A DNA stretch of 64,000 nt. It comes from Sulfurovum sp. (lineage in GTDB: Bacteria; Campylobacterota; Campylobacteria; Campylobacterales; Sulfurovaceae). The notes under the pieces are model-generated. The model did not search any database. It was not told where the DNA came from and worked only from the letters and a program-made list of their open reading frames with translations. How positions within the stretch are numbered: position 1 is the stretch's first letter; every line of letters begins with the position of its first letter. The translations under genes and the position numbers were made by a program. Location of the stretch: the NCBI RefSeq assembly GCF_015493435.1, contig NZ_WGDD01000048.1, positions 1 through 64,000 on the forward strand. The letters run 5' to 3'. This document shows, in pieces, positions 54,685 through 62,668 of the stretch.

Positions 54685-54715
54685 TCTTTTTATACAATTA
54701 TTTAGGAGCAAATCA

Positions 54716-55738
54716 ATGAAAACAATTAAAGTCGTAGGGATGTCACTGCTGGCATCTTCTTTACTGTTCGGTGCAGGAAGTCTTGCTGAGAAAGCCAAAA
54801 GTGTGGGATTAAAAGCCATCCCTGCAGACAAAGCGGCACTGATGAAGCTGACAGACCCTGACAAGACGGTTACCCCTGCAAGAGTTGAACTGGGTAAAAA
54901 ACTTTATTTCGAACCGCGTCTTTCCAAGAGCGGTATCATTTCGTGCAACACGTGTCACAACCTTGGACTGGGCGGTGTAGACGGTATTCCTGCGGCAAGA
55001 GGCCATATGTGGAGAGCCAACCCTCACCACCTCAACTCTCCGACAGTTTACAATGCTGTATTCTTCGACAGACAGTTCTGGGACGGACGAAGCCCTAATC
55101 TTGAAGACCAGGCACAGGGTCCTATGCAGGCGGCACCTGAAATGGCTGCGGCACCTTCTCTTGTAGAGGCAAGGGTCAACTCTATCCCTGCCTATGTTGA
55201 TGCATTTAAAAAAGCATATGGCAAAGATGTTAAGGTAGATTTTGTAACCATCACAAAAACCATCGGTATTTTTGAAAGAACCCTTGTCACACCATCAAGA
55301 TTTGACGACTATCTCAACGGTAAAGAGAATGCTCTGAGCAAAGAGGAAAAAGAGGGTCTTGCCACTTTCATTGACAAAGGATGTACTGCCTGTCATACAG
55401 GTATTGCCCTGGGAGGAAGCATGAAACCTTTCCCTACAGTTGGAAAGTTCAAGTATGCCAATGTAGGTGACTTCAAAGGAGACAAGAACGGTTTGGTCAA
55501 AACACCGACACTCAGGAACATCACAGAAACAGCACCCTACTTCCATAACGGAACCGTATGGAATCTTGCCGAAGCTGTCAAAATCATGGGTGAAACACAG
55601 CTTGGTATGAAAATTTCCGATGAAGACGCCAAAAAGATCGTGACTTTCTTCGGTGCACTCAAAGGAAGAAAACCTGAGATCATTTACCCTCAGTTTCCCG
55701 CAAGTACAGCGAAAACGCCCAAGCCGGAATTCAATTAA
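54716..55738 (+). CDS. ccpA: Di-haem cytochrome c peroxidase
   Basis: 340 residues. Signal peptide 1-20. Two haem sites: CNTCH near 78-82 and CTACH near 222-226. PAVYNAVFFDRQFWDGR-like stretches and GPMQ match the bacterial CCP/MauG family. It reduces H2O2 in the periplasm with electrons from small cytochromes. The gene stands alone and ends in a hairpin (55753-55770). Confidence 0.95.
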   Translation: MKTIKVVGMSLLASSLLFGAGSLAEKAKSVGLKAIPADKAALMKLTDPDKTVTPARVELGKKLYFEPRLSKSGIISCNTCHNLGLGGVDGIPAARGHMWRANPHHLNSPTVYNAVFFDRQFWDGRSPNLEDQAQGPMQAAPEMAAAPSLVEARVNSIPAYVDAFKKAYGKDVKVDFVTITKTIGIFERTLVTPSRFDDYLNGKENALSKEEKEGLATFIDKGCTACHTGIALGGSMKPFPTVGKFKYANVGDFKGDKNGLVKTPTLRNITETAPYFHNGTVWNLAEAVKIMGETQLGMKISDEDAKKIVTFFGALKGRKPEIIYPQFPASTAKTPKPEFN

Positions 55739-55752
55739 AGTACTTTCTTTTC

Positions 55753-55776
55753 CCGCCTCTTCCGGGGCGGCTCAAT
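55753..55776 (+). terminator. Hairpin terminator after the peroxidase gene
   Basis: CCGCCTC (55753-55759) and GGGGCGG (55764-55770) pair in a 7-base stem with a 4-base loop, with CTCAATTTT after it. It separates the peroxidase gene from nnrS. Confidence 0.6.
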
Positions 55777-55824
55777 TTTCTCTATATATTATTTTGTTAT
55801 GATATCTTTTAAAAAAGGTATCCT

Positions 55825-57015
55825 ATGCATATGAATTTTTCGGAAGAGGCTGAAGACAGCTATTTCTTCTCCCAGCCACATCAGCCTTTTTTCATTCTCG
55901 CTTTTATCAGTGCTCTCGCCGGTATGCTGTTGTTTATGCTTTCCTATAAAGGCATACTGAACCTGTCCGTTTCGCCTGTCGGTTTTCATGTCTATGTATT
56001 TACCTATCTGATGTTCACACCTGCCTTTTTCGGATTTCTTTTTACAACATTCCCCCGTTTTACTGCCACACCGCCCATTGACAAAAGTGTATATATGCGT
56101 ATTTTCAGTTTTTACTATATCGGTGCAACACTCATACTGCTTGGCAGTATTGTCACGCCGGTTTTTTCCGGAATCGGTATGAGCATCGTTTTCATCGGCC
56201 ATTTCATGGGTACCCAGGTACTCAGAAAAATCTATAAGACCACTGTTATGGAAGACAAACACGATATCTTCTGGATACTTACAGCCATGAGCATCGGGGT
56301 GTTTGCACATTTTCTCTTCATTATTGCAGCATTTTTTTATGCACCGCTCATGGGTCTTTCCATAGAAATATCCGTTTATCTCTTTCTTTTTCTGCTGACC
56401 TTTTCCGTCGCACAGCGTATGGTTCCTTTTTTCTCCCACTGTACAGTCGAACGCAACCCGTATTTGATGAGAAGTATTTTTATACTGCTTATTTTGCATA
56501 TACTGCTTGAAGGTTTCTATACCAACAGCTCATTCATTGTTGATCTGCTGATCGGTGTACTGATCGCTAAAGAACTTCACCGCTGGAAACTCCCTTTCCC
56601 CAACCCGAATCCCCTGCTCTGGATCCTGCATATCGCACTGTTCTGGGTGCCTGTGGCTTTCATACTTTCAGGCCTGGTAAACCTTGTCACCCTCCTCAGC
56701 GGTATCAGTTTCCTTGCACTGGACATACATATGCTCGTGCTTGGCTTCGTTCTGACCATACTGATCGGTTTCGGTACCCGCGTGACCATCGGGCACTCAG
56801 AAAATATGCTGCAGGCCGACAAATGGACCACGCTGCTCTTTTACTGGACACAGGTCGTCGTCGTATCCCGTATCCTTGTTTCTCTTGCCGCTGCACTGGG
56901 TTATCATTTTATTATTCTCTTCGATATCTCTGCAACAGCCTGGCTCCTGCTGTTCATTGTCTGGGCTGTCCGTTTTTTCGATGTACTCATCAGAGGAAAA
57001 AAGCTTACTTCATAG
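55825..57015 (+). CDS. NnrS family membrane protein
   Basis: 396 residues with about twelve helices. FFSQPHQPFF at the start and several His-bearing helices (FLGHFMGTQ-like, FFSHCTVERN, DIHMLVLGF, GHSENM) match NnrS, a haem- and copper-containing protein that protects against nitric oxide and nitrosative stress in denitrifiers. TATGAT promoter lies just upstream. Expression as one gene or with the small one that follows is unclear. Confidence 0.93.
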   Translation: MHMNFSEEAEDSYFFSQPHQPFFILAFISALAGMLLFMLSYKGILNLSVSPVGFHVYVFTYLMFTPAFFGFLFTTFPRFTATPPIDKSVYMRIFSFYYIGATLILLGSIVTPVFSGIGMSIVFIGHFMGTQVLRKIYKTTVMEDKHDIFWILTAMSIGVFAHFLFIIAAFFYAPLMGLSIEISVYLFLFLLTFSVAQRMVPFFSHCTVERNPYLMRSIFILLILHILLEGFYTNSSFIVDLLIGVLIAKELHRWKLPFPNPNPLLWILHIALFWVPVAFILSGLVNLVTLLSGISFLALDIHMLVLGFVLTILIGFGTRVTIGHSENMLQADKWTTLLFYWTQVVVVSRILVSLAAALGYHFIILFDISATAWLLLFIVWAVRFFDVLIRGKKLTS

Positions 57016-57169
57016 AAGGTATGCAACAGCGTACTCCCCCTGATGACCCACGGTGCATTTCAAATTTCATACAACCCCCTTCAACAGGCGCACTGCACAA
57101 ATTGCAAGAATGCTATTTCGAGATTCGGGGTATCTTCCCTTTGCTCCTGACTATGCTATAATGGCATTT

Positions 57170-57373
57170 ATGAAAAAATTATTCTATGCTGCACTTCTGT
57201 CAACACTGCTTTTTGCTGCAACACCTGAACAGGTAGAAAAATATCTTTCTGTAACCTATGCCGAAGAACAGCTCCTTGAACTTGAAAAGCACTTTTCCGT
57301 GATGCAGAGCAATTTTAGCCAAAACGATGAAAATACAGCCAGTACCTACGCTATTTTCAGGCACAAAAGATAG
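57170..57373 (+). CDS. Small secreted protein
   Basis: 67 residues from an ATG at 57170 (or three codons earlier). Signal peptide 1-17 (LLFAATP). The rest is helical and acidic (YAEEQLLELEKHF) and ends in FRHKR. A TATAAT box at 57157-57162 lies about 8 bases upstream, so the start of the transcript would be nearly leaderless. It is followed after 3 bases by the HAD gene. Unknown function. Confidence 0.65.
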   Translation: MKKLFYAALLSTLLFAATPEQVEKYLSVTYAEEQLLELEKHFSVMQSNFSQNDENTASTYAIFRHKR

Positions 57374-57376
57374 ACT

Positions 57377-58198
57377 ATGAAACCCATTTATATTACTGAC
57401 CTCGACCATACCTTTCTGCGTACAGACCAGACCATAAGTCCTTTCAGCAGAAGTGTATGGAATGAGAAAAATCACAGCGCCATACTCTCCGTAGCGACAG
57501 CGAGAAGTTTTCAAAAAAGTCACGACTTTCTTGAAGCCCTGCATCTGCATGCACCGATGATCCTGCTTGATGGCACTATGATCGTCTCTCCTGAAAAAGA
57601 ACTCATTGATATCAAGCTTGTCAATAAGGCACTCGGGGATGCCGTCATAGACGAAGGCACAAAATTCGGTATTTTTCCCTTTGTCATTGCACTGAAAGAT
57701 ATGGATCTCAATGAAGCCTTTCTTTTTCCTACGGCACTCAACACACACCAGCACGGTGTCCTTGAAAATTACCGTAATGACCCGCGTATGGTCGAATGCA
57801 CAGAGATACGGGCTAGAGAGATGAATTTAAAGATTGTCTATTTCGGCAGCTATGCCGTGCTCAAACCGCTGACAGACCATATGCGGCAAACATTCGGGAA
57901 AGAACTGGAGTACAAACTTTCACCGGAAAAATACTCTGACGGCTGGTTTCTTACCATCCTGCATCCCGAAGGTGACAAAGCACATGCCCTGAAAAAAGTA
58001 ATGGAGCATTTGGGCAGAAGTTTGGAAGATGTTACCGTTTTTGGAGATTCAGTCAATGATATCGGCATGTTCAAACTTGCCGGTACTTCCGTAGCGGTCT
58101 CAAATGCATTGGATGAAGTGAAAAGTGTGGCGGATATCGTACTGCCCCACAGCAACGATGAGGATGCTGTGGCACACTACCTCGCCAGGCAGAACTAA
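57377..58198 (+). CDS. HAD-superfamily Cof-type phosphatase
   Basis: 273 residues. Motif I TDLDHTFLRTD (near 6-16), motif II SVATARS, Lys in KAHALKKVMEHLG and motif III FGDSVNDIGMF, with a C2-type cap between. It dephosphorylates a small sugar or vitamin phosphate; the substrate cannot be told. It sits just before the peptidoglycan-recycling operon but on the other strand. Confidence 0.9.
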   Translation: MKPIYITDLDHTFLRTDQTISPFSRSVWNEKNHSAILSVATARSFQKSHDFLEALHLHAPMILLDGTMIVSPEKELIDIKLVNKALGDAVIDEGTKFGIFPFVIALKDMDLNEAFLFPTALNTHQHGVLENYRNDPRMVECTEIRAREMNLKIVYFGSYAVLKPLTDHMRQTFGKELEYKLSPEKYSDGWFLTILHPEGDKAHALKKVMEHLGRSLEDVTVFGDSVNDIGMFKLAGTSVAVSNALDEVKSVADIVLPHSNDEDAVAHYLARQN

Positions 58199-58201
58199 GA
58201 T

Positions 58202-58549
58202 TTACTTTGAGATCGGGCTCGAACAGCCTATGCGTCCCTGCTTTGCAAGTTTTTCATAGATCGAAGGGGTGCCTTTGCCGATGGCGACTCCCATTTCCTC
58301 TTTAGCGCTCTCCTCTTCCCAGGTGATATCGCCTTTCTTACAGTCGCTCAGGCCGATCTTCTGGTAAAACACGATGACCTTCTCATCGACGTACGGCGAG
58401 ACATGCGCCCCTTTGGGGATATTGTACGATTTGCCCTTCACCGATACGACCGTGGTATCGGAGGGGTCGAAGTCAGGCTGGTTGCTGCTGCATCCTGTTG
58501 CCAAAAGCAAAGTCATAGCCGATGCTGTTATAATTAATCTGTTTCTCAT
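58202..58549 (-). CDS. Small lipoprotein
   Basis: 115 residues from the ATG at 58549 (GAGGAAG upstream), which lies five codons after another in-frame ATG. Lipobox LATGCSSN with Cys near 20. The mature part has VSVKGKSYNIPKGAHVSPYVDE and two later Cys (LSDCKKGD, RIGCSSP), which might form a disulfide. Function unknown. It ends 3 bases before the convergent HAD gene. Confidence 0.8.
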   Translation of the reverse strand: MRNRLIITASAMTLLLATGCSSNQPDFDPSDTTVVSVKGKSYNIPKGAHVSPYVDEKVIVFYQKIGLSDCKKGDITWEEESAKEEMGVAIGKGTPSIYEKLAKQGRIGCSSPISK

Positions 58550-58586
58550 TGTATTCTTCCTCATTTATTTGATACGGTAATTGTAT

Positions 58587-59255
58587 CTAATTACTATTGA
58601 AAAGCTGGGCATTCAACCGTTCGAGTCTTTCGGGCGTACCGATGTCAAGCCACTCCCCCTCATAGAGCTCTCCGGTGACCCTTCCCTCCTTCATAGCCGC
58701 CCTCAACAGAGGTACGATACTGCTTTTCCCGTAGGGAACCCCCTCAAAGAGCTTTGGCGAATAATACCCGATACCGGCAAAAGTATACTCCCTGGCATCC
58801 ACCACTTTTCCCCCAAGCAGCGCGAAGTCGCCTTCAGGGTTGTGTTCGGGGTTAGGGACCAGCACGAGATGCGCCAGGATGCCTTCGGGAAGCGCTTTGT
58901 TGACATCAAAGTCATAATCGGTAAAGATATCCCCGTTAACGACCAGAAAGGTCTCCTCACCGAGCAGAGGCAGGGCTTTGACGATTCCCCCGGCACTCTC
59001 CAGACATCCCTCTTCCTGCTCATCGGAGTAGGAAAGTTGCACCCCCCACTCGGACCCGTCCCCCAAAGCCTCTTTGATCTTATAGCCCAAATGCGCCACA
59101 TTGATGACGATCTCCCTGAAACCGTCATGCTCAAGACGCTCGATATGCCAGACGATAAGGGGAATACCTCCCACCTCCAAAAGCGGCTTGGGCGTATGGT
59201 CCGTCAACGGACGCATCCGCGTACCGAGTCCCGCGGCAAGTATCATGGCTTTCAT
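58587..59255 (-). CDS. murU: N-acetylmuramate 1-phosphate uridylyltransferase (MurU-like)
   Basis: 222 residues. Nucleotidyltransferase signature AAGLGTRMRPLTDHTPKPLL at the start, then NGDIFTDYDF with metal Asp. This length and pattern fit MurU, which makes UDP-MurNAc from MurNAc-1-P, bypassing de novo synthesis and fosfomycin action. AmgK and AnmK are encoded in the same unit, which strengthens the call. Its ATG overlaps the hepT stop by 4 bases. Confidence 0.88.
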   Translation of the reverse strand: MKAMILAAGLGTRMRPLTDHTPKPLLEVGGIPLIVWHIERLEHDGFREIVINVAHLGYKIKEALGDGSEWGVQLSYSDEQEEGCLESAGGIVKALPLLGEETFLVVNGDIFTDYDFDVNKALPEGILAHLVLVPNPEHNPEGDFALLGGKVVDAREYTFAGIGYYSPKLFEGVPYGKSSIVPLLRAAMKEGRVTGELYEGEWLDIGTPERLERLNAQLFNSN

Positions 59256-59593
59256 AAGGCAAACCTTTCCAGTTTTATTTTCATTTCGGGGAAATACTCA
59301 TCAATGACTTTTTCGATCAGATAGAGATCAACACCATCATAGTCATGTACGATAAAATTACGGGTTTCATAGGCCCCTTTCTGCTCGACTTCAAGACCAA
59401 GATCGGTGATAACACTTTGTTCTATCTTATTGAGTGTCTCCCCTATTTGGGAGATAGCCATCAAAAGGGCCAGTTGTCCTTCCGTATCTTCCAGTGCGCT
59501 GACCACATTACCATGCCTTTTGACTATAAATTCGATCTTCTCGATCATCTCAAGAAGAAAAGCGATCTGTACCTCTGCCTTCCTTTTAGACAT
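59252..59593 (-). CDS. hepT: HepT-like toxin (HEPN ribonuclease)
   Basis: 113 residues, all helical HEPN domain. The R-x4-H active site with Tyr is visible in RNFIVHDY (near residues 77-84). HepT cuts RNA and is silenced when MntA adds AMP to the Tyr. It overlaps the antitoxin gene by 8 bases and murU by 4. Confidence 0.88.
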   Translation of the reverse strand: MSKRKAEVQIAFLLEMIEKIEFIVKRHGNVVSALEDTEGQLALLMAISQIGETLNKIEQSVITDLGLEVEQKGAYETRNFIVHDYDGVDLYLIEKVIDEYFPEMKIKLERFAL

Positions 59594-59888
59594 TCAACAC
59601 TCTGGAAAGCATATATTTTTTTGCGGTTTCGGAAAGACCTCTTGAAGCGATAAGATCCACCTCTTTATGCAGTTTTTCCGCCAACAACTGTTTGATCTCC
59701 GCAATACGGGAAAAAGTGGCAAACCCATGATATTTTCGAACGAATGTATCATCTACATGGTAGAGTATATCCACATCACTTGCAGCCGTATGGTCGCCAT
59801 ATGCATAGGAACCGACGATACCGTCTATCATGAAGCCTTCATTTTCCAATTGGGGTTTCATCTTTTTCAATACAGATACGACATCCAT
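59586..59888 (-). CDS. mntA: MntA-like nucleotidyltransferase antitoxin
   Basis: 100 residues, minimal nucleotidyltransferase fold. GSYAYGDHTAASDVD gives the full G-S-x10-D-x-D motif, so it should be able to adenylylate its toxin. It starts 35 bases after the amgK stop, with GAAGGA as ribosome site, and precedes hepT. Confidence 0.88.
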   Translation of the reverse strand: MDVVSVLKKMKPQLENEGFMIDGIVGSYAYGDHTAASDVDILYHVDDTFVRKYHGFATFSRIAEIKQLLAEKLHKEVDLIASRGLSETAKKYMLSRVLNV

Positions 59889-59923
59889 GCATGGTCCTTC
59901 ACTCTAAAATTGATTTTATTATA

Positions 59924-60877
59924 CTATATCTTCGGCTCAAATGACAAACGGCCAAGCATAGTGGCAAAATCCCGGGTCTCCGGGTACAGGGAAGCCGTTT
60001 CCAGCACATACTTCAGTGTCAAAGGTATATCCTTCAGGTAGCCGTCCTTGCCGTCCCTCAGATGAAGGCGGGAGAAGATCCCCAGTACTTTGATGTGCCG
60101 CTGCAAGCCCATGAAGTCGAACCATTTCAGAAAGTGCGCGTCTTCCACTTTCAAACCTGCCTGGTCCCGGTAGTAGAGCGCAAGGCGTTCCATTTCATCT
60201 CCGGGCCATTCGATATAGCAGTCTTTCAGAAGAGAGACAAGGTCATAGGTGACCGCTCCTGCCCTTGCATCCTGAAAATCGATCACCCCTACTTCATTTT
60301 GGGGTGTCAGCATAATGTTTCTGGAATGGAAATCACGGTGCACAAATACACCCTGCGGCTGCTCCAGTACCACATCGGCGATCCTCTCCAGTGTCTCTTT
60401 GAGTATGTTCTGCTGATCTGCTGACAATACCGCCCCCAGATATTTTTCCAGATACCACTCCTGCATCAGGTCCATTTCGAACAGTAGGAATGCTCTGTCA
60501 TACAGAGGCAGTCCATCTGTATCCGCCTTTTGCATTTTGACGATTTCGTCGATGGCTTTGACGTAAAGTTCACGGTAATTCTGTTCATTCAGCACATCGA
60601 GGTAATGCGTGTTTCCAAAGTCTTCGAGGATCAGGTATCCCAGTTTAATATTTTTTACTATGATACGGGGAACACGTACGTTCACCGCACTGAGCCTCTC
60701 GTTCATCTCCACGAACGGAGGCAGGCTTTCAAGCATCAGGGAGCTGTCCATAAGAATATAGCTCTCTCCCTGCCTGCGCAACCGGTAGTACGACCTGAAA
60801 CTCGCATCGGCAGAAGCGACTTCAATTTCCCACTCCCCCCAGCCGATACTCTCGAGCCACGCTTCGATCTTATGCAT
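59924..60877 (-). CDS. amgK: N-acetylmuramate/N-acetylglucosamine kinase (AmgK-like)
   Basis: 317 residues from the ATG at 60877 (GGAGG upstream); an ATG four codons earlier is less likely. Aminoglycoside-phosphotransferase fold: VFVHRDFHSRNIML is the catalytic loop and VIDFQDARAG the metal-binding DFG-like site. AmgK phosphorylates MurNAc at C1 as donor for MurU. It overlaps the anmK stop by 8 bases. Confidence 0.88.
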   Translation of the reverse strand: MHKIEAWLESIGWGEWEIEVASADASFRSYYRLRRQGESYILMDSSLMLESLPPFVEMNERLSAVNVRVPRIIVKNIKLGYLILEDFGNTHYLDVLNEQNYRELYVKAIDEIVKMQKADTDGLPLYDRAFLLFEMDLMQEWYLEKYLGAVLSADQQNILKETLERIADVVLEQPQGVFVHRDFHSRNIMLTPQNEVGVIDFQDARAGAVTYDLVSLLKDCYIEWPGDEMERLALYYRDQAGLKVEDAHFLKWFDFMGLQRHIKVLGIFSRLHLRDGKDGYLKDIPLTLKYVLETASLYPETRDFATMLGRLSFEPKI

Positions 60878-61952
60878 AGACGCCTCCAAGGATGGCGTTG
60901 CGGCTTGCCCCCGTCACATCTTTGAGGTTCACATGTTCATGGTGCAGGCGTTTGTAGGCAAGCCACGCGAAGGTCATCGCCTCTATGTTGTCCGCATCCT
61001 TGGCAATGCCTATCTGCACATTGGGCATCAGCACAGCGAGCCGTTCAACCAAAAAAGCATTTTTGGCCCCTCCGCCGCAAAGCAGCAGGATGTCGGGGTT
61101 GGACTTCAGGACCTCATTGGAGATGCTGATGGCGGTCAGTTCGAGCAGGGTCCGCTGGACATCCTCTGGATGCAATGTTGAATGTTGAATGTTCTTCATC
61201 AGCCATTCTTTGTTGAACTTCTCGCGTCCGGTACTTTTGGGGTGCGGCTGTGCAAAGTACGGGTCTTCCAGCATGGACTCGAGAAGCGGGTAAATCACTT
61301 CTCCGCTTTGGGCCCATGCTCCGTTCCTGTCATAGGCGACGCCCTGATGCTCGGCGATCCACAAGTCCATCAGTACGTTTCCCGGGCCTGTATCGTATCC
61401 CAGGAGCGTTTTTCCCAGTACGGTGATGTTTGCCATGCCTCCGATGTTCAAAATGCCTATAGAGGCATTTGGGGCTTCCGTGTTACCGAAAAGAAAGGCA
61501 TGGAATGCCGGAGCGAAAGGGGCCCCCTCTCCTCCGAGCGCCACATCTTTCTGCCTGAAATCCGCCACGACCCTGATGCCCGTTCGGACCGCGATCGTAC
61601 CCGGATCCCCCAGCTGCAGGGAAAAAGGATACTCCCCTTCCGGTGCATGCCAGAGCGTCTGTCCGTGCGAACCAATGGCTTTGATGCTTTTGGGGTCTGC
61701 CTTTTCCTGTGCCAGCAAGGCATTAACCGCATCGGAGAACAACAGGGCCAGCCTGATATTCACAGTACCTACCCGGGCCAGCGTACATTCTCCGCCGATC
61801 ATGGCAAGTATCTCCTCTTTCAGGTCTGAAGGAAAGGGATATTCGAGGGAAGCTTTGAGCTGACAGCTATACCTGTCTATCTCGCACAGTACTACATCCA
61901 CACCGTCAAGCGAAGTACCGGACATAATACCGATATAGCGTTCTTTATTCAT
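60870..61952 (-). CDS. anmK: Anhydro-N-acetylmuramic acid kinase
   Basis: 360 residues. GIMSGTSLDGVD at the start, GSHGQTLWHAP, NIGGMANITVLG, GYDTGPGNVLMD and LLCGGGAKN are the sugar-kinase/actin-fold motifs of AnmK. It opens and phosphorylates anhMurNAc, the product of lytic transglycosylases such as MltD. First gene of the operon that includes amgK, mntA, hepT and murU. Confidence 0.96.
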   Translation of the reverse strand: MNKERYIGIMSGTSLDGVDVVLCEIDRYSCQLKASLEYPFPSDLKEEILAMIGGECTLARVGTVNIRLALLFSDAVNALLAQEKADPKSIKAIGSHGQTLWHAPEGEYPFSLQLGDPGTIAVRTGIRVVADFRQKDVALGGEGAPFAPAFHAFLFGNTEAPNASIGILNIGGMANITVLGKTLLGYDTGPGNVLMDLWIAEHQGVAYDRNGAWAQSGEVIYPLLESMLEDPYFAQPHPKSTGREKFNKEWLMKNIQHSTLHPEDVQRTLLELTAISISNEVLKSNPDILLLCGGGAKNAFLVERLAVLMPNVQIGIAKDADNIEAMTFAWLAYKRLHHEHVNLKDVTGASRNAILGGVYA

Positions 61953-62086
61953 AATTTTCCTCTTTATCTATCTAAACGGTATTTTATCATACTTTATTCG
62001 GCTTCTTCACAATCACTCCACTATGGCCTCACAAAACCTACACAAACTTGTTTTATCATGCCTCATTACAACAAAAGGAGTCACCT

Positions 62087-62668
62087 ATGACACGAAGATT
62101 TTTAAAGATCCTTGCTCTGACCGGTCTGGCTTTTATGGCCACGACACTGTTCGGAGCACAACCGCAGCCTCTGAGCGAAGTCAAGATCCAACAGCTTGAC
62201 AGACAGCTGACACAGCACAAAACACAGTACCGGAACTTTCATACCAAACAGGAGTTCAAACACCGCATGAAACGCCCGACAGTCATGCATCATCTCGGGC
62301 AGCAGTACCGCAGCAGGCCATACCGCTATGACCACCCCGAAGAAAGACACTACGTACAGGGTCGCTACAGGGAACGCTACTCCGAAGCTTTTTACGGCAT
62401 TCCCAGAAGCTACCATGTTCAGTATGGCCGCGGACACAGGCACCCCAGGCGAGGATGGGTGCTCGCCTACCGCTATGACAGAGCAGCTTTTTATGACCGA
62501 GACGGGTTTTACTACAGTTATTTTAACCGGTACGGATATTATTTTGAAGGTGTATTTTACCGCTACGACCGGTTTTATACCTACCGTGACCGGCTAAGGG
62601 GAAGAGGACTCTTTGACCGCTATTTCTACCAGCCAGCAGACTACCGGTACTACGGGTTCTGCCCGTAG
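62087..62668 (+). CDS. Secreted Tyr/Arg-rich protein
   Basis: 193 residues from the ATG at 62087 (AAAAGGAG upstream); a frame 13 codons longer is unlikely. Signal peptide 1-23. The mature protein is rich in Tyr, Arg, His and Phe, with many YR, RY and YDR pairs (YRYDRAAFYDRDGFYY, FYTYRDRLRGRG). It has no known domain that I recognise. It overlaps the end of the symporter gene by 19 bases on the other strand. Basic, aromatic composition suggests a surface or cell-wall-associated protein (inference). Confidence 0.8.
   Translation: MTRRFLKILALTGLAFMATTLFGAQPQPLSEVKIQQLDRQLTQHKTQYRNFHTKQEFKHRMKRPTVMHHLGQQYRSRPYRYDHPEERHYVQGRYRERYSEAFYGIPRSYHVQYGRGHRHPRRGWVLAYRYDRAAFYDRDGFYYSYFNRYGYYFEGVFYRYDRFYTYRDRLRGRGLFDRYFYQPADYRYYGFCP

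Noticed and set aside
54454-54715. Small RNA or hidden gene in the nadK-peroxidase gap
   Set aside because: The stretch is AT rich with a promoter near its end; no open frame or stable hairpin supports a gene.
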